Shown piece by piece: positions 41,731-52,254 of a stretch of 64,000 nucleotides of DNA. The stretch covers positions 1,914,576-1,978,575 of the forward strand of contig NZ_CP048877.1 of NCBI RefSeq assembly GCF_011207455.1, in the 5' to 3' direction. Position 1 is the first letter of the stretch, and each line of letters starts with the position of its first letter. The notes beneath the pieces are model-generated. The model saw only the letters and a list, made by a program, of their open reading frames with translations. It searched no databases and was not told where the DNA came from. A program made the position numbers and the translations under genes. The DNA is from Thermosulfuriphilus ammonigenes (GTDB taxonomy: Bacteria; Desulfobacterota; Thermodesulfobacteria; Thermodesulfobacteriales; ST65).

Positions 41731-43131
41731 ATGGCTGAGATGAGATTAAAAGCGGCTGAGGTGATCGAGGCCACAGGTGGTCTTCTTTTAAGCGGAGATA
41801 TGGGGGTGGTCTTCTCCGGTGTGGGGACTGACTCCCGGACCATAGGTCCAGGGGAGATATTTGTGGCCTTAAAAGGACCGCGATTTGACGGCCATGACTT
41901 TGTGGCTTCGGCCATCAAGGCCGGGGCTTCAGGGGCCCTGGTGGAGGATTGGCCTCCGGGACTTAATCTCTTTGAGCTCCATAAGGCTATTACCATTATC
42001 AAGGTTCGGGATACCCTTAAGGCCCTGGGGGATCTGGCCTCGTGGTGGCGTAAGAAACTGGGGCTCATGGTCTTAGCTATTACCGGCTCCTGTGGCAAAA
42101 CAACCACCAAAGACATAGCGGCAGCAATCTTTGCCTCTCAGTGGCCCACCCTTAAGACCGAGGGTAATTTTAATAACCTTATCGGCCTGCCCCTTACACT
42201 CCTCAAGGCTCGGGAGGGAGTTAAATGGGCCGTGCTGGAGATGGGGGCCAACCGTCCGGGAGAGATCGCCCGCCTCTCAGAAATTGCCTCTCCTGATATC
42301 GGTCTGGTAACCAATGTGGCCCCGGCTCATCTTGAGGGGTTTGGAAGTCTGGAAGGAGTCTATAAAGCCAAAGGAGAGCTTTATGAGGCCCTATCTGGTA
42401 AGACAGCTGTGGTCTGTCAGGACGATAAGATTCTTCACCGTTTGGCTCTCTCCCGAGCCAAAGAGGTGGTTACCTATAGTCTCTCTGATCCCACAGCTAC
42501 AGTGACCGCCGAGGATATAGTTCAGGACGAAAAGGGATTGGCCTTTGTTCTTTCCCTGGGGGGAAAGAGGCTAAAGGTGCGACTTCCCCTGTGGGGCAGG
42601 CATAACGTGGTCAATGCCTTGGCCGCCTCTTCCTGTGCCTTAGCGGCCGGAATTCCGGCCGAAATCATAGCCCGGGGGCTTGCTGAGGTAGAGGGTAGAA
42701 CCGGCCGTTTTTATCCTGTAGCTCTTGCCAGTGGGGCCGTCCTCATCGACGATACTTATAACGCCAACCCGGCCTCGGTGGCCGCCGGGCTGAGTGCCGC
42801 TCGGGAGCTGGCTAACGGTCGTCCCCTGGTGGTGGTGTTTGCCGATATGTTGGAGCTTGGAGAGGCCTCTTCCCAGCTCCATTGCCAAATAGCCGAAGAG
42901 ATCTATCGGGTAAAACCCTCCCTTCTTCTTACCTATGGAGAGTTTGCCTCACACACGAGCCAGAGGGCCCAAGAGCTTGGGCTCCGGACCGAGCATCTAA
43001 ACACCAAAGAGAAACTCTTTCGGACCCTGGCGGAGGCCCTTAAAAGGTGGCCTGAGGCCGTCATTCTGGTAAAAGGCTCCCGTTCTATGGGGCTTGATGA
43101 ACTCTGTATCCGACTCCGGGAGGGGGGCTAG
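41731..43131 (+). CDS. murF: UDP-MurNAc-tripeptide:D-Ala-D-Ala ligase
   Basis: A 466-residue Mur ligase that adds D-Ala-D-Ala to finish the pentapeptide. Evidence is DSRTIGPGEIFVALKGPRFD, AITGSCGKTTTKDIAAAI, EGNFNNLIGLPLTLL, EMGANRPGEI and IDDTYNANPASVAAGL. The ATG follows the murE stop with no gap, and the stop abuts mraY. A ddl gene to supply the dipeptide is not in this cluster. Confidence 0.97.
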   Translation: MAEMRLKAAEVIEATGGLLLSGDMGVVFSGVGTDSRTIGPGEIFVALKGPRFDGHDFVASAIKAGASGALVEDWPPGLNLFELHKAITIIKVRDTLKALGDLASWWRKKLGLMVLAITGSCGKTTTKDIAAAIFASQWPTLKTEGNFNNLIGLPLTLLKAREGVKWAVLEMGANRPGEIARLSEIASPDIGLVTNVAPAHLEGFGSLEGVYKAKGELYEALSGKTAVVCQDDKILHRLALSRAKEVVTYSLSDPTATVTAEDIVQDEKGLAFVLSLGGKRLKVRLPLWGRHNVVNALAASSCALAAGIPAEIIARGLAEVEGRTGRFYPVALASGAVLIDDTYNANPASVAAGLSAARELANGRPLVVVFADMLELGEASSQLHCQIAEEIYRVKPSLLLTYGEFASHTSQRAQELGLRTEHLNTKEKLFRTLAEALKRWPEAVILVKGSRSMGLDELCIRLREGG

Positions 43132-44205
43132 ATGCTTTATCATCTTCTTTATCCCCTCCATGAGTGGTTTGGGCCTTTTAATGTCTTCCGTTACATCACC
43201 TTTCGGACCATTTACGCCACCATTACGGCCATATTCATTTCCTTTGCCCTTATGCCTTGGTTTATCGCCAAGATTAAGGCCTGGCGGATAGGCCAGATAA
43301 TCCGCGAGGAGGGGCCTCAGTCCCATCAGGTCAAAAGCGGCACTCCGACTATGGGAGGGGTAGTTATTATTGCCGCCGTGACCATTTCTACCCTTCTTTG
43401 GGCCAATCTTACCAATGGCTATGTTTGGTTGGCCCTTTTTGCCCTTCTGGCCTTCGGGGCCATCGGTCTTTATGATGACTGGCGTAAAGTCTCTGGTCGG
43501 CGAAATCTGGGGCTCACCGGTCGGGTCAAGCTTTTATTTCAAGGATTGGCGGCCCTGGCCATAGGGGGGCATCTCTATTACCATGGTTTTGACACCACTT
43601 TGGCGGTCCCTTTCTTTAAGGGATTTCGGCCGGAACTCGGGGTTTTTTACCTCGCCTTTGTTCTCTTAGTTATTGTAGGGGCCTCTAACGCTGTAAACTT
43701 GACCGATGGGTTAGATGGGCTGGCCATCGGGCCCTACATTATTTCGGCAGCCACCTATCTGCTTTTTGCCTATCTTGCCGGCCATGCCCGTCTGGCGGCT
43801 TATCTGCAGATCCCTTATGTGCCTGGAGCCGGGGAGCTGGCTATATTCTGCGGGGCCCTGGTAGGGGCTGGTCTAGGGTTCCTGTGGTACAATGCCTACC
43901 CGGCTGAAATCTTTATGGGAGACGTCGGGGCACTGTCGCTGGGGGGAGCCCTGGGAACAGTAGCTGTTTTGGTCAAGCAAGAAATCCTCTTAGCCATAGT
44001 GGGGGGGGTTTTTGTTGCTGAAGCCCTTTCAGTAATGCTTCAAGTAGCCTCTTTTCGTCTTACCGGTCGGCGGATCTTTAAAATGGCTCCGCTGCATCAT
44101 CATTTTGAGCTGAAAGGCTGGCCAGAACCAAAGGTTATTGTTCGTTTCTGGATAGTTTCGGTCATTTTGGGAATGGCGGCGATCAGCACCCTTAAATTGA
44201 GGTGA
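43132..44205 (+). CDS. mraY: Phospho-MurNAc-pentapeptide transferase
   Basis: A 357-residue inner-membrane enzyme with ten helices that moves phospho-MurNAc-pentapeptide to undecaprenyl phosphate (lipid I). Conserved parts are [48 protein letters not shown] and the [11 protein letters not shown] cluster near the end. Length and motifs are standard. It begins directly after the murF stop. Confidence 0.98.
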   Translation: MLYHLLYPLHEWFGPFNVFRYITFRTIYATITAIFISFALMPWFIAKIKAWRIGQIIREEGPQSHQVKSGTPTMGGVVIIAAVTISTLLWANLTNGYVWLALFALLAFGAIGLYDDWRKVSGRRNLGLTGRVKLLFQGLAALAIGGHLYYHGFDTTLAVPFFKGFRPELGVFYLAFVLLVIVGASNAVNLTDGLDGLAIGPYIISAATYLLFAYLAGHARLAAYLQIPYVPGAGELAIFCGALVGAGLGFLWYNAYPAEIFMGDVGALSLGGALGTVAVLVKQEILLAIVGGVFVAEALSVMLQVASFRLTGRRIFKMAPLHHHFELKGWPEPKVIVRFWIVSVILGMAAISTLKLR

Positions 44206-44209
44206 AGAC

Positions 44210-45604
44210 ATGGATCTTCGGGGCCAAAAAATTGTTGTTGTCGGGCTAGGGCGTTCGGGTATGGCCGCGGCCAAACTGGCTGTCAGCCAAGGGGCGGAGG
44301 TTCTGATTTCTGAAAAGAGATCCCTTGAGGCCATTGATGGCAAGGATAAGACCTTTGTCGAGGATCTGGGGGTCTTTCTGGAGGCCGGGGGACATCGTCC
44401 AGAGACTTTTGCCTGGGCGGATCTTATTGTTGTCAGTCCCGGAGTTCCTCGGCAGGGAAAGGCCTTCGAAACCGCCTACAGGAAGGGTATCCCCATCATC
44501 GGGGAGCTGGAACTGGCCGCCTCTTTTCTCCGAAGTCCGGTGGTGGCCATAACCGGGACCAACGGCAAGACGACGGTTACGGCCTTGGTGGCTGATATGT
44601 TGCGCTTTTCAGGGAAAAGGGTCTTTGTGGGTGGCAATTTCGGAATTCCTCTTTCGGAATATGTCTCCGGGAGCCAGCTGGCTGACCTAGTTGTCCTTGA
44701 GATCTCCAGTTTTCAGCTGGAGACCATAAGAGACTTCCGGCCCCATATAGGGGTCTTACTTAATATCACCCCGGATCACCTGGAACGCTATCGCTCCTTT
44801 GAAGAATATGCCCGGGTCAAGTTCCGTCTTTTTGAGAATCAGAGGCCAGATGATGTGGCCATAATAAACGGGCGCGATCCGGAAACCTTACGATATCTAC
44901 CGGAGCTTAAGGCCCGGGTCTTTATCTATGGCCCCAAGGGGCAGGTGGCCTATCTCCGAGAACCTTTGGCTATTCTCCGGCTCTCTGAGACGGAGGAAAG
45001 GTATGATCTTTCTCTCTTCCGCCTTCTGGGGCGTCACAACCGAGAAAATTTTCTGGCCGCCGCCCTGGCCGCCAGACTGGCTGGAGCCAGCCCTGAGGCC
45101 GTAGCCCAGGCGGCCAAGGAGTTTGTCGGTTATCCTCACCGACTGGAGTTTATAACCCAGGTAGGTGGGGTCTATTTTGTCAACGATTCCAAGGCCACCA
45201 ATGTGGACGCCACAGCCAAGGCCCTGGAGGGGCTTGAAGGCCCTATCGTTCTTATCGCCGGGGGGCGGGATAAAGGCGGAAGCTATTTGCCCCTAGCGGA
45301 TCTTATCCGCCACAAGGTCAAGGCCTTGATCCTCATGGGCGAATCTCGAGAGAAAATGGCCCAAGAGTTGGGCATGATAACCGAGACCTATCAAGTGGAG
45401 AGCCTGGAGGAGGCCGTAGAGGTGGCGATGAGTCTGGCCCATCCCGGAGATACCGTTCTACTTTCTCCGGCTTGTGCCAGTTTTGATCAGTTTGCCAGCT
45501 ATAAGGAGAGGGGGCGGGCCTTTCGGAGCCTGGTTCTAGAACTGGCCCCCCAGATAATCGCTCCCAGGGGCGCCCTGGAGACTTCGGAGGTGATTTACCA
45601 CTGA
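44210..45604 (+). CDS. murD: UDP-MurNAc-L-Ala:D-Glu ligase
   Basis: A 464-residue Mur ligase that adds D-glutamate, the second peptide residue. N-terminal VVVGLGRSGMAAAKLAV is followed by VVSPGVPR, AITGTNGKTTVTALVADML, EISSFQLETI and VNDSKATNVDATAKALE, all family marks. It ends in a one-base overlap with murG (TGATG). In most dcw clusters ftsW lies between murD and murG; here there is no room for it. Confidence 0.97.
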   Translation: MDLRGQKIVVVGLGRSGMAAAKLAVSQGAEVLISEKRSLEAIDGKDKTFVEDLGVFLEAGGHRPETFAWADLIVVSPGVPRQGKAFETAYRKGIPIIGELELAASFLRSPVVAITGTNGKTTVTALVADMLRFSGKRVFVGGNFGIPLSEYVSGSQLADLVVLEISSFQLETIRDFRPHIGVLLNITPDHLERYRSFEEYARVKFRLFENQRPDDVAIINGRDPETLRYLPELKARVFIYGPKGQVAYLREPLAILRLSETEERYDLSLFRLLGRHNRENFLAAALAARLAGASPEAVAQAAKEFVGYPHRLEFITQVGGVYFVNDSKATNVDATAKALEGLEGPIVLIAGGRDKGGSYLPLADLIRHKVKALILMGESREKMAQELGMITETYQVESLEEAVEVAMSLAHPGDTVLLSPACASFDQFASYKERGRAFRSLVLELAPQIIAPRGALETSEVIYH

Positions 45605-46710
45605 TGAGGCTGGTAATTGCCGGCGGGGGCACCGGAGGTCATCTCTTTCCAGGACTGGCCGTGGCCCGGGCGGCCAAGGAGGCCGGAGAAAGGGTTCTTT
45701 TTATCTCCTCAGGAAGGGCCTTAGAGACAGGTCTTCTTAAAGAGGCTGGCTTGCCTACGGCCAGACTTTCTCCTCGGGCCTTTCTGGGGCGGGGCCTCGG
45801 GGGTAAGTTCCTGGCTATCTTGACCCTGGCCCGCGAGACAACCAAGGCAATCGCCATCCTTCGCTCCTTTAAGGCCCAGGTAGTTTTGGGGCTGGGGGGC
45901 TATACCTCTTTGCCGGTGATTTTGGCGGCCAGAATTCTTCGCATTCCTGCCGCTGTTCATGAGCAAAATGCCGTTCCTGGTCTGGCCAACCGTTTGGCTG
46001 CCCGGGTGGCCAACAAGATCCTGGTCTCCTTCGAGGTTTCAAGAAGGCATTTCCCTGCCGCTAAGGTGGTGGTTACCGGCAATCCCGTTCGTTTAGAGCT
46101 TCAACGTCCCCGTACTCGGGAGATTCCACATCCCTGTCTCCTTGTTCTAGGCGGAAGTCAGGGGGCCCGGAGGCTCAATCAGGTCTTGCCGGAGACAGTG
46201 GCTCGGCTCAAAAAGACTTGGCCGAATTTGACGGTTATCCATCAGTCGGGGACGGGGCAGGAGGAGTCACTTAGGGCTACTTATAACCGTTGGGGAGTTC
46301 CCGAGGCCATGGTCTATCCTTTCATTTCCGATATGGCCTGGGCTTATGCTCAGGCTGATTTAGTCATCTCTCGGGCTGGAGCCACCACTTCGGCCGAACT
46401 ATCCTGTCTGGGTAAACCAGCGATCCTGGTCCCTTATCCTTACGCTGGTGGGCATCAACGAGAAAATGCCCGGGCCTTTGCGGAGATCGGTGGTGCCCTG
46501 ATGATGGAAGAAAGAGAGCTGACGCCAGCCTCTCTGGCCCGGGTTATCAAGGATCTCCTCCAAGACTCCCGAAGACTTGAGATCATGGCCCAAAGGGCCC
46601 GGGAGCTTTGGCTCTGGGGAGATCCGGGACAAATACTTCAGGAGCTGGAGAATCTTCTCTCTGATACCGAGGAGGCGGCGTGTACAAGAGACAGCATATC
46701 CACTTTATAG
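45604..46710 (+). CDS. murG: UDP-GlcNAc:lipid I N-acetylglucosaminyltransferase
   Basis: A 368-residue GT28 enzyme at the inner face of the cytoplasmic membrane that makes lipid II. It has [59 protein letters not shown] and [22 protein letters not shown]. The last about 10 residues overlap the next gene (31 bases) and are not conserved. It follows murD immediately, without ftsW. Confidence 0.97.
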   Translation: MRLVIAGGGTGGHLFPGLAVARAAKEAGERVLFISSGRALETGLLKEAGLPTARLSPRAFLGRGLGGKFLAILTLARETTKAIAILRSFKAQVVLGLGGYTSLPVILAARILRIPAAVHEQNAVPGLANRLAARVANKILVSFEVSRRHFPAAKVVVTGNPVRLELQRPRTREIPHPCLLVLGGSQGARRLNQVLPETVARLKKTWPNLTVIHQSGTGQEESLRATYNRWGVPEAMVYPFISDMAWAYAQADLVISRAGATTSAELSCLGKPAILVPYPYAGGHQRENARAFAEIGGALMMEERELTPASLARVIKDLLQDSRRLEIMAQRARELWLWGDPGQILQELENLLSDTEEAACTRDSISTL

Positions 46711-48068
46711 GTGTTGGCGGCATCGGTATGAGCGGTATTGCCACTTTACTTCTTAAGCTTGGCTATCATGTCTCGGGTTCGGATCTCAAAGAGACCGAGA
46801 CCACCAGGCGTCTGACCGATCTTGGGGGAGTCATATATTATGGCCACCGGGCAGAGAATATTCGAGGAGCGGGAGTAGTAGTTGTCTCTTCAGCCATCCC
46901 TCCTGATAACCCCGAACTTTTAGCGGCCAAGGCGGCCAAAATCCCGGTGATTCCTCGGGCCGAGATGCTGGCCGAACTCATGCGTCTTCATCGTTATGGT
47001 GTGGCTGTGGCCGGAGCCCACGGGAAGACGACCACCAGCTCGATGGTAGCGGCTGTCCTTTCCGCCGGAGGGCTTGATCCTACCAGTGTCATTGGAGGCA
47101 AAGTCAACGGTCTGGGGACCAATGCTCGTCTGGGACAAAGGGATTTCATCGTGGCTGAGGCCGACGAGAGCGATGGATCGTTTCTTCTCCTCACCCCTAG
47201 TATCGTCGTGGTCACCAATATTGACGCCGAACATCTGGACCACTATCGAGATCTGGGAGAGATTCAAGAGGCCTTCGTTTCTTTCATCAATAAGGTTCCC
47301 TTCTATGGAGTGGCTATTGTTTGTCTAGACGACCCCCACCTTTCGACCCTCCTGCCCCGACTCAAAAAACGCCTTTTAACCTATGGCCTTTCGGCTCAGG
47401 CCGACATCAGGGCTACGGACATTGTTCCCTCCGGTCACCAGACAAGCTTTGTTGCCCGGTATCAAAATCGAATTCTGGGGCGAATTGTCCTTCCCCTGGC
47501 TGGAATTCATAATGTGGTTAACGCCTTAGCCGCTTTGGCTGTGGGGCTGGAGTTAGAGATTCCCTTTAGGCACATTCGGGAGGGCCTGGAGGGGTTTGCT
47601 GGGGTGGCCAGAAGGCTGGAGATTTTGGGAGAGGCGGCCGGGGCCGTCTTCATCGATGACTATGCCCATCATCCTACGGAGATCAGGGCCTCGCTGGCCG
47701 CAGTAAGGGATATGTTTCCCAAAAGACCGCTTCTGGTCGTTTTTCAGCCCCACCGCTACACTCGAACCAAGGCCCTCTGGGAGCAGTTTGCCACCTGCTT
47801 TTTTGAAAGTGACCGCTTGGTAGTCACTGATATCTATCCGGCCAGTGAGCCCGAGATTCCCGGGGTAGAGGCTTCGGCCCTGGCCAAGGCTATAGCCGAC
47901 CATGGGCATGGAGCGGTTACCTATGTCCCCAAGGGGGGCTTGATAGAGGCCGTGGCCTCCATGGTCAGGCCGGGCGAGGTGGTTGTTACCCTAGGGGCCG
48001 GGGATATAGGCCGTCTGGCCAGGGCGATCTTCGAGTACTTCCAGAAGGAGAGAGCTCAGTGCGCTTAA
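46680..48068 (+). CDS. murC: UDP-MurNAc:L-alanine ligase
   Basis: A 462-residue Mur ligase that adds L-alanine, the first peptide residue. Family motifs are [66 protein letters not shown] and [14 protein letters not shown]. The start is GTG with GAGGAGG before it, inside murG. It overlaps murB by ten bases. Confidence 0.97.
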   Translation: MYKRQHIHFIGVGGIGMSGIATLLLKLGYHVSGSDLKETETTRRLTDLGGVIYYGHRAENIRGAGVVVVSSAIPPDNPELLAAKAAKIPVIPRAEMLAELMRLHRYGVAVAGAHGKTTTSSMVAAVLSAGGLDPTSVIGGKVNGLGTNARLGQRDFIVAEADESDGSFLLLTPSIVVVTNIDAEHLDHYRDLGEIQEAFVSFINKVPFYGVAIVCLDDPHLSTLLPRLKKRLLTYGLSAQADIRATDIVPSGHQTSFVARYQNRILGRIVLPLAGIHNVVNALAALAVGLELEIPFRHIREGLEGFAGVARRLEILGEAAGAVFIDDYAHHPTEIRASLAAVRDMFPKRPLLVVFQPHRYTRTKALWEQFATCFFESDRLVVTDIYPASEPEIPGVEASALAKAIADHGHGAVTYVPKGGLIEAVASMVRPGEVVVTLGAGDIGRLARAIFEYFQKERAQCA

Positions 48069-48973
48069 AGAAGATCTTAAAAAAGTTAAGGGGCGAAGGG
48101 ATTACGTTTGAGTTGGATCTTCCCGGAAGACGACTGACTTCATTCCGCCTTGGTGGGGAAGTCGCTGCGGCCGTCTTCCCTCGAAATATAAAAGAAGTGG
48201 TCTGGCTTCTGGCCTTCCTGGAGCAGGAGGGAATTCCCTATTTTTTTCTGGGTGGGGGTACCAACTTGATCATCAAAGACGGCGGTTTCCCTGGTTTGGC
48301 TGTCTCTTTGAGGGATCTGCGTGGTCTTGATTTTCAGCTTGAACCGGAGTCGGTAACCGTCTCTGTCCTTTCAGGAGAACCCTTAAGAAACCTCGTCTCT
48401 CTCGGAATAAAGCTGGGGCTCAGGGGGGTAGAATCTTTGGCTGGTATTCCGGGAACCGTTGGTGGGGCCATTGCCATGAATGCTGGCACCCCTGAAGGAG
48501 CTATAGGGGACTTTCTTGAAGAGATTTTCGTTGTCTTCCCTGGTGCCAGCCCTCTAAAACTTAAGGCTCGGGATCTGTCTTTTTCTTACCGAAAGACCAA
48601 TCTTCCCCAAGAGGCTCTAATCCTTCAGGCTACCCTTCGCTTCCTCCGAACCTCGCCTCTTCAGGTAGCTCAAGCCGTGGGGGAGATGTGCCGGAAGCGG
48701 GCGAAATCCCAACCTCTTCGCTATCCCAGTGCCGGTTGTGTCTTCAAAAATCCGCCAGAAGATTCGGCTGGGCGTCTTATCGATTTGTGTGGCCTCAAGG
48801 GGAAACGCCATGGTGGCGCCCAGATCTCTACCAGACATGCCAACTTCATTATCAACCGGGGAGGGGCCAGGGCTCGAGATGTCCTGGAGCTTATGGATAT
48901 GGCCCGCGAGGCCGTTTTTAAAAAGTTTGCCATATGCCTCGAACCGGAGGTGAGGATCGTTGGCCAGGGTTAG
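48059..48973 (+). CDS. murB: UDP-N-acetylenolpyruvoylglucosamine reductase
   Basis: A 304-residue FAD enzyme that reduces the enolpyruvyl group with NADPH to give UDP-MurNAc. It has [58 protein letters not shown] and [11 protein letters not shown] with catalytic Ser in the last motif, followed by [18 protein letters not shown] and HANFIIN. This is the type II (Ser) form. The start is GTG. It overlaps ftsQ by 14 bases. Confidence 0.97.
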   Translation: MRLKKILKKLRGEGITFELDLPGRRLTSFRLGGEVAAAVFPRNIKEVVWLLAFLEQEGIPYFFLGGGTNLIIKDGGFPGLAVSLRDLRGLDFQLEPESVTVSVLSGEPLRNLVSLGIKLGLRGVESLAGIPGTVGGAIAMNAGTPEGAIGDFLEEIFVVFPGASPLKLKARDLSFSYRKTNLPQEALILQATLRFLRTSPLQVAQAVGEMCRKRAKSQPLRYPSAGCVFKNPPEDSAGRLIDLCGLKGKRHGGAQISTRHANFIINRGGARARDVLELMDMAREAVFKKFAICLEPEVRIVGQG

Positions 48974-49748
48974 GAGACCACGGAGAAAGACATCTACCAG
49001 AGGGTTTACTATTCCTTGGCGGCCTGTGCTGGGTTTAGGCCTTCTTGGAGCTGGGGTCATCCTAACAGGTCTTCTGGGCTGGTATTTTCTGGCCAACTGG
49101 AGTCTTTTCCGGATAAATCGTCTAGAGATCAAAGGCCTGGTGCGCCTAAGTCAAGAGGAAGTCCTAAAGACGGCCGATATCGGCGTGAGCGACAATATCT
49201 TTGCCGTGGATGTGGCAGATATCGGCCGTCGCCTTGAGGCCCATCCCTGGATAAGTCGGGCCTTTGTCTATCGGCGACTGCCGGATACCTTGGTCATCAA
49301 GATAGAAGAAGAGGTTCCCGTGGCTTTGACTGCGGTCGGGGGGCGCCTTTATCTTACCGATTCCCGGGGAAGGCTTTTTAAGGTCTTGGAGCCCAAGGAA
49401 TCGGCCAGTTATCCGGTGATAAATGGGGTTAGGCCGGAGATGATTATCGACGGCCGCCTTTCTCCCGCTATACAGCCGGTTCTCAAGCTCCTTGCCGATC
49501 TCCGTCGCCCCACCAGCCTCCTGCCGGTGGACAAGGTCTCAGAAATTCTCATCCGCCAGGATGAGTTAGTCCTCATTACCAAAGACAAAGTCTATGTCAC
49601 CTTTACCCTCCAAGACCTGGAGGGACAGTATCAGCGGTTGGAGAAGATCTTGGCCCATCTTTACAACAATGGTTGGTATCGAGAGGTAGCGGCCATCAGG
49701 CTTGATTATCCTCCGGGCCAGGCCGCAGTGCAGTTTAAGGGGAGCTAA
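48960..49748 (+). CDS. ftsQ: Cell division protein FtsQ
   Basis: A 262-residue bitopic protein linking early and late divisome parts. A basic cytoplasmic tail of about 22 residues (with [11 protein letters not shown]) precedes one helix (about 22-46). The POTRA domain (about 50-120) reads FRINRLEIKGLVRLSQEEVL, followed by DIGRRLEAHPWISRAFVYRR and LPDTLVIKIEEEVPVA. The beta domain has LYLTDSRGRLFKVL. The start is TTG within the murB end. The gap to ftsA is four bases. Confidence 0.93.
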   Translation: MARVRRPRRKTSTRGFTIPWRPVLGLGLLGAGVILTGLLGWYFLANWSLFRINRLEIKGLVRLSQEEVLKTADIGVSDNIFAVDVADIGRRLEAHPWISRAFVYRRLPDTLVIKIEEEVPVALTAVGGRLYLTDSRGRLFKVLEPKESASYPVINGVRPEMIIDGRLSPAIQPVLKLLADLRRPTSLLPVDKVSEILIRQDELVLITKDKVYVTFTLQDLEGQYQRLEKILAHLYNNGWYREVAAIRLDYPPGQAAVQFKGS

Positions 49749-49752
49749 GGTC

Positions 49753-50970
49753 ATGCCTTCGGAGAAGGACATTATAGTCGGTCTGGATGTGGGGACCACC
49801 AAGATCTGTTGCGTGGTAGCCGAGGTAGATGACCAGGAGGTTCATATTATCGGTCTGGGAACCCATCCCTCGGTGGGGTTGAGGAAGGGCGTGGTGGTTA
49901 ATATCGAAAGCACAGTCAACTCTATCCGCCGGGCGGTGGAAGAGGCCGAGCTTATGGCCGGCTGTGAGATTACCCAAGTCTATGTGGGGATTGCTGGCAG
50001 CCATGTAAAGGGCTTCAATTCCGATGGGGTCATTGCTGTCAAGGGCGGAGAGGTGACTGAAGAAGACGTCAATCGGGTTATTGATGCCGCCAGGGCGGTA
50101 GCCATTCCCCTGGATCGAGAGGTCATCCACATCCTGCCCCAGGAATACATTGTTGATGATCAGCCGGGCATCCTGGACCCTGTGGGAATGAGTGGTGTCA
50201 GGCTTGAGGCCAAGGTTCATATCGTTACCGCTGCCGTAACGGCGGCTCAAAACCTGATCAAATGTGCCAACCGGGCCGGTCTTGATGTGGTGGATATCGT
50301 CCTTCAACCCCTGGCCTCAGCCGAGGCCGTTCTCACCGATGAGGAGAAAGACTTGGGAGTGGCCCTGATAGATTTTGGCGGGGGAACCACGGATCTGGCC
50401 ATCTTCTCCGGGGGGACCATCAAACACACGGCTGTTTTGGGCATTGGAGGGCACAATGTCACCAATGACATTGCCGTAGGGCTTCGCTGTCCCATGAGCG
50501 AGGCTGAAAAGATCAAGATCCGTCATGGTCACTGCCTAGCGGCCCTGGTTTCTCCGGAGGAGGTCATAGAGGTTCCCAGTGTAGGTGATCGGCGTCCCCG
50601 TAAACTCTCCCGCCAGATTTTGGCCGAGATTATCGAACCTCGGGTGGAGGAGCTTCTGACCCTCATGGATGCCGAACTGGTCAAAAGCAGTCTTAAACCT
50701 TTGATCTCCTCAGGGGTGGTTATTACTGGAGGGTCGGCCTTAATCCCGGGTCTTCCGGAGATGGCCGACCAGATCTTCGAACTCCCTACCCGGATCGGTT
50801 ATCCGAAAGGCTACAAGGGGCTTGCTGACGTGGTAGAAAACCCCAAATTTGCCACTGCCGTAGGATTGGTACTCTACGGGGTTCAGAATCAACCGGAGAG
50901 AAAGTTCCGCATTCGCGATGGCAATATCTTCAACCGGGTTATGCAGCGCATGAAGCGCTGGTTTGGCTAA
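49753..50970 (+). CDS. ftsA: Cell division protein FtsA
   Basis: A 405-residue actin-like protein that tethers FtsZ to the membrane. It shows IIVGLDVGTTKICCVVAEV, VNIESTVNSIRRAVEEAE, VDDQPGILDPVGMSGVRLE, ALIDFGGGTTDLAIFSGG and ITGGSALIPGLPE. The end NRVMQRMKRWFG is the amphipathic membrane-targeting helix. The ATG at 49753 has ribosome-site purines in the ftsQ end. It lies 20 bases before ftsZ. Confidence 0.97.
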   Translation: MPSEKDIIVGLDVGTTKICCVVAEVDDQEVHIIGLGTHPSVGLRKGVVVNIESTVNSIRRAVEEAELMAGCEITQVYVGIAGSHVKGFNSDGVIAVKGGEVTEEDVNRVIDAARAVAIPLDREVIHILPQEYIVDDQPGILDPVGMSGVRLEAKVHIVTAAVTAAQNLIKCANRAGLDVVDIVLQPLASAEAVLTDEEKDLGVALIDFGGGTTDLAIFSGGTIKHTAVLGIGGHNVTNDIAVGLRCPMSEAEKIKIRHGHCLAALVSPEEVIEVPSVGDRRPRKLSRQILAEIIEPRVEELLTLMDAELVKSSLKPLISSGVVITGGSALIPGLPEMADQIFELPTRIGYPKGYKGLADVVENPKFATAVGLVLYGVQNQPERKFRIRDGNIFNRVMQRMKRWFG

Positions 50971-50990
50971 GAGGATCAAAGGAGGAGGCG

Positions 50991-52154
50991 ATGGTCTTTG
51001 AACTGCTCGAATCAGAACACGCCGCCAAGATAAAAGTGGTCGGCGTAGGAGGGGGCGGTGGTAATGCTATCAACAACATGATTGCTCACAAACTCCAGGG
51101 AGTGGAGTTTGTGGCCGCCAACACAGATTATCGAGTTCTGGATCTGTCCCGGGCCCCGATAAAGATCCAGCTGGGCAAAGATCTGACCAAGGGGCTTGGG
51201 GCCGGTGGTGATCCCGAGGTGGGGCGCCAGGCCGCCCTGGAGGCGGCAGATCAGATTCGGGAGGCCTTAAAGGGGGCCGATATGGTCTTTATCACCGCTG
51301 GCATGGGCGGTGGTACCGGCACCGGTGCGGCCCCTGTGGTGGCCGAAATCAGTCGGGAGCTGGGGGCTCTTACGGTGGCCGTGGTTACAAAGCCCTTTGC
51401 TTTTGAGGGCAAAGTCCGGGCCCGGATCGCCGAGGCCGGGGTGGGAGCCCTTAAAAAGGTCGTTGATACCATCATTACCATTCCCAATGATCGACTCATC
51501 AGCCTGGCCTCTCCCAAGGCCAAAATAGTGGACATGTTCCGTAAGGCCGATGAGGTTCTTTACTATGCCGTAAGGGGCATATCAGATCTGATTATGGTTC
51601 CTGGATACGTGAACCTCGATTTTGCTGATGTCCGGACAGTGATGGGAGAGATGGGGCTAGCCCTTATGGGGACTGGTGTGGCCAGGGGAGAGAACAGGGC
51701 CAGTGAGGCCATGCGCCTGGCTATCTCTAGCCCTCTCCTGGAAGACATCTCTATCAAGGGAGCCAAGGGTATTCTCATCAACATTACTGCTTCCTCCGAG
51801 ACTCTGACCATGGAAGAGGCAGCGGAGATCTCCTCTCTTATTCAGGCTGAGGCCGACGAGGAGGCCAAGATCTTCTGGGGAATTGTCTTTGACGACAATC
51901 TGGAGGATGAGCTTCGGGTTACAGTTATCGCCACCGGGATTGGAGAGGAGGTGAGAAAGGACCAGCAGTCGGAGAAGCCTTCCATTCGTCCGGTGCCCTC
52001 TACCCCGGATGACGAAGAGCTTCCCATTTTTAAACGACGTTCGAGACCCAAAGGTCCGGAGGCTATCAAAGAACGAAAGAAGAAGATTGTCTCCAAGCCC
52101 ATTGATGAAGAGGAACTGGAAATTCCTACCTTCTTGCGCCGTAACGCCGATTAG
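50991..52154 (+). CDS. ftsZ: Cell division GTPase FtsZ
   Basis: A 387-residue tubulin-like GTPase that builds the Z ring. The nucleotide loop GGGTGTG is at 106-112, preceded by VGVGGGGGNAINNM and followed by NDRL and DFADVRTVM. A linker (about 325-372) rich in charged residues precedes the C-terminal tail EELEIPTFLRRNAD, the motif that binds FtsA. The start has AAAGGAGGAGG upstream. It is the last gene of the cluster; an 11-bp hairpin follows six bases later. Confidence 0.98.
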   Translation: MVFELLESEHAAKIKVVGVGGGGGNAINNMIAHKLQGVEFVAANTDYRVLDLSRAPIKIQLGKDLTKGLGAGGDPEVGRQAALEAADQIREALKGADMVFITAGMGGGTGTGAAPVVAEISRELGALTVAVVTKPFAFEGKVRARIAEAGVGALKKVVDTIITIPNDRLISLASPKAKIVDMFRKADEVLYYAVRGISDLIMVPGYVNLDFADVRTVMGEMGLALMGTGVARGENRASEAMRLAISSPLLEDISIKGAKGILINITASSETLTMEEAAEISSLIQAEADEEAKIFWGIVFDDNLEDELRVTVIATGIGEEVRKDQQSEKPSIRPVPSTPDDEELPIFKRRSRPKGPEAIKERKKKIVSKPIDEEELEIPTFLRRNAD

Positions 52155-52159
52155 CGGCT

Positions 52160-52193
52160 CCCCAGGGGGGTTTTCCCTCCAGCCCCCCTGGGG
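52160..52193 (+). terminator. Strong hairpin after ftsZ, possible terminator or 3-prime protective stem
   Basis: CCCCAGGGGGG (52160-52170) and CCCCCCTGGGG (52183-52193) form a perfect 11-bp stem with a 12-base loop containing TTTT. It is not followed by a true T-run (gaatttctg), so it may act as a transcript-protecting stem, a weak terminator or a Rho-independent site needing help. Confidence 0.6.
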
Positions 52194-52210
52194 GAATTTC
52201 TGCCCTAACG

Positions 52211-52239
52211 TTGACAGCCCCTGGAAGGGCTGTTATTTA
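52211..52239 (+). promoter_or_regulatory. Promoter of tRNA-Ala
   Basis: A perfect -35 TTGACA (52211-52216), 17-base spacer and TATTTA (52234-52239) lie about 16 bases before the mature tRNA. The spacer contains the inverted repeat CAGCCC/GGGCTG (52215-52220 and 52227-52232). Confidence 0.65.
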
Positions 52240-52254
52240 TGATCACAACTTTGT

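Noticed and set aside
49735..50307. A 190-codon minus-strand frame antisense to ftsA
   Set aside because: It lies wholly within the well-supported ftsA gene and its composition follows from ftsA codon bias; no motif or ribosome site.
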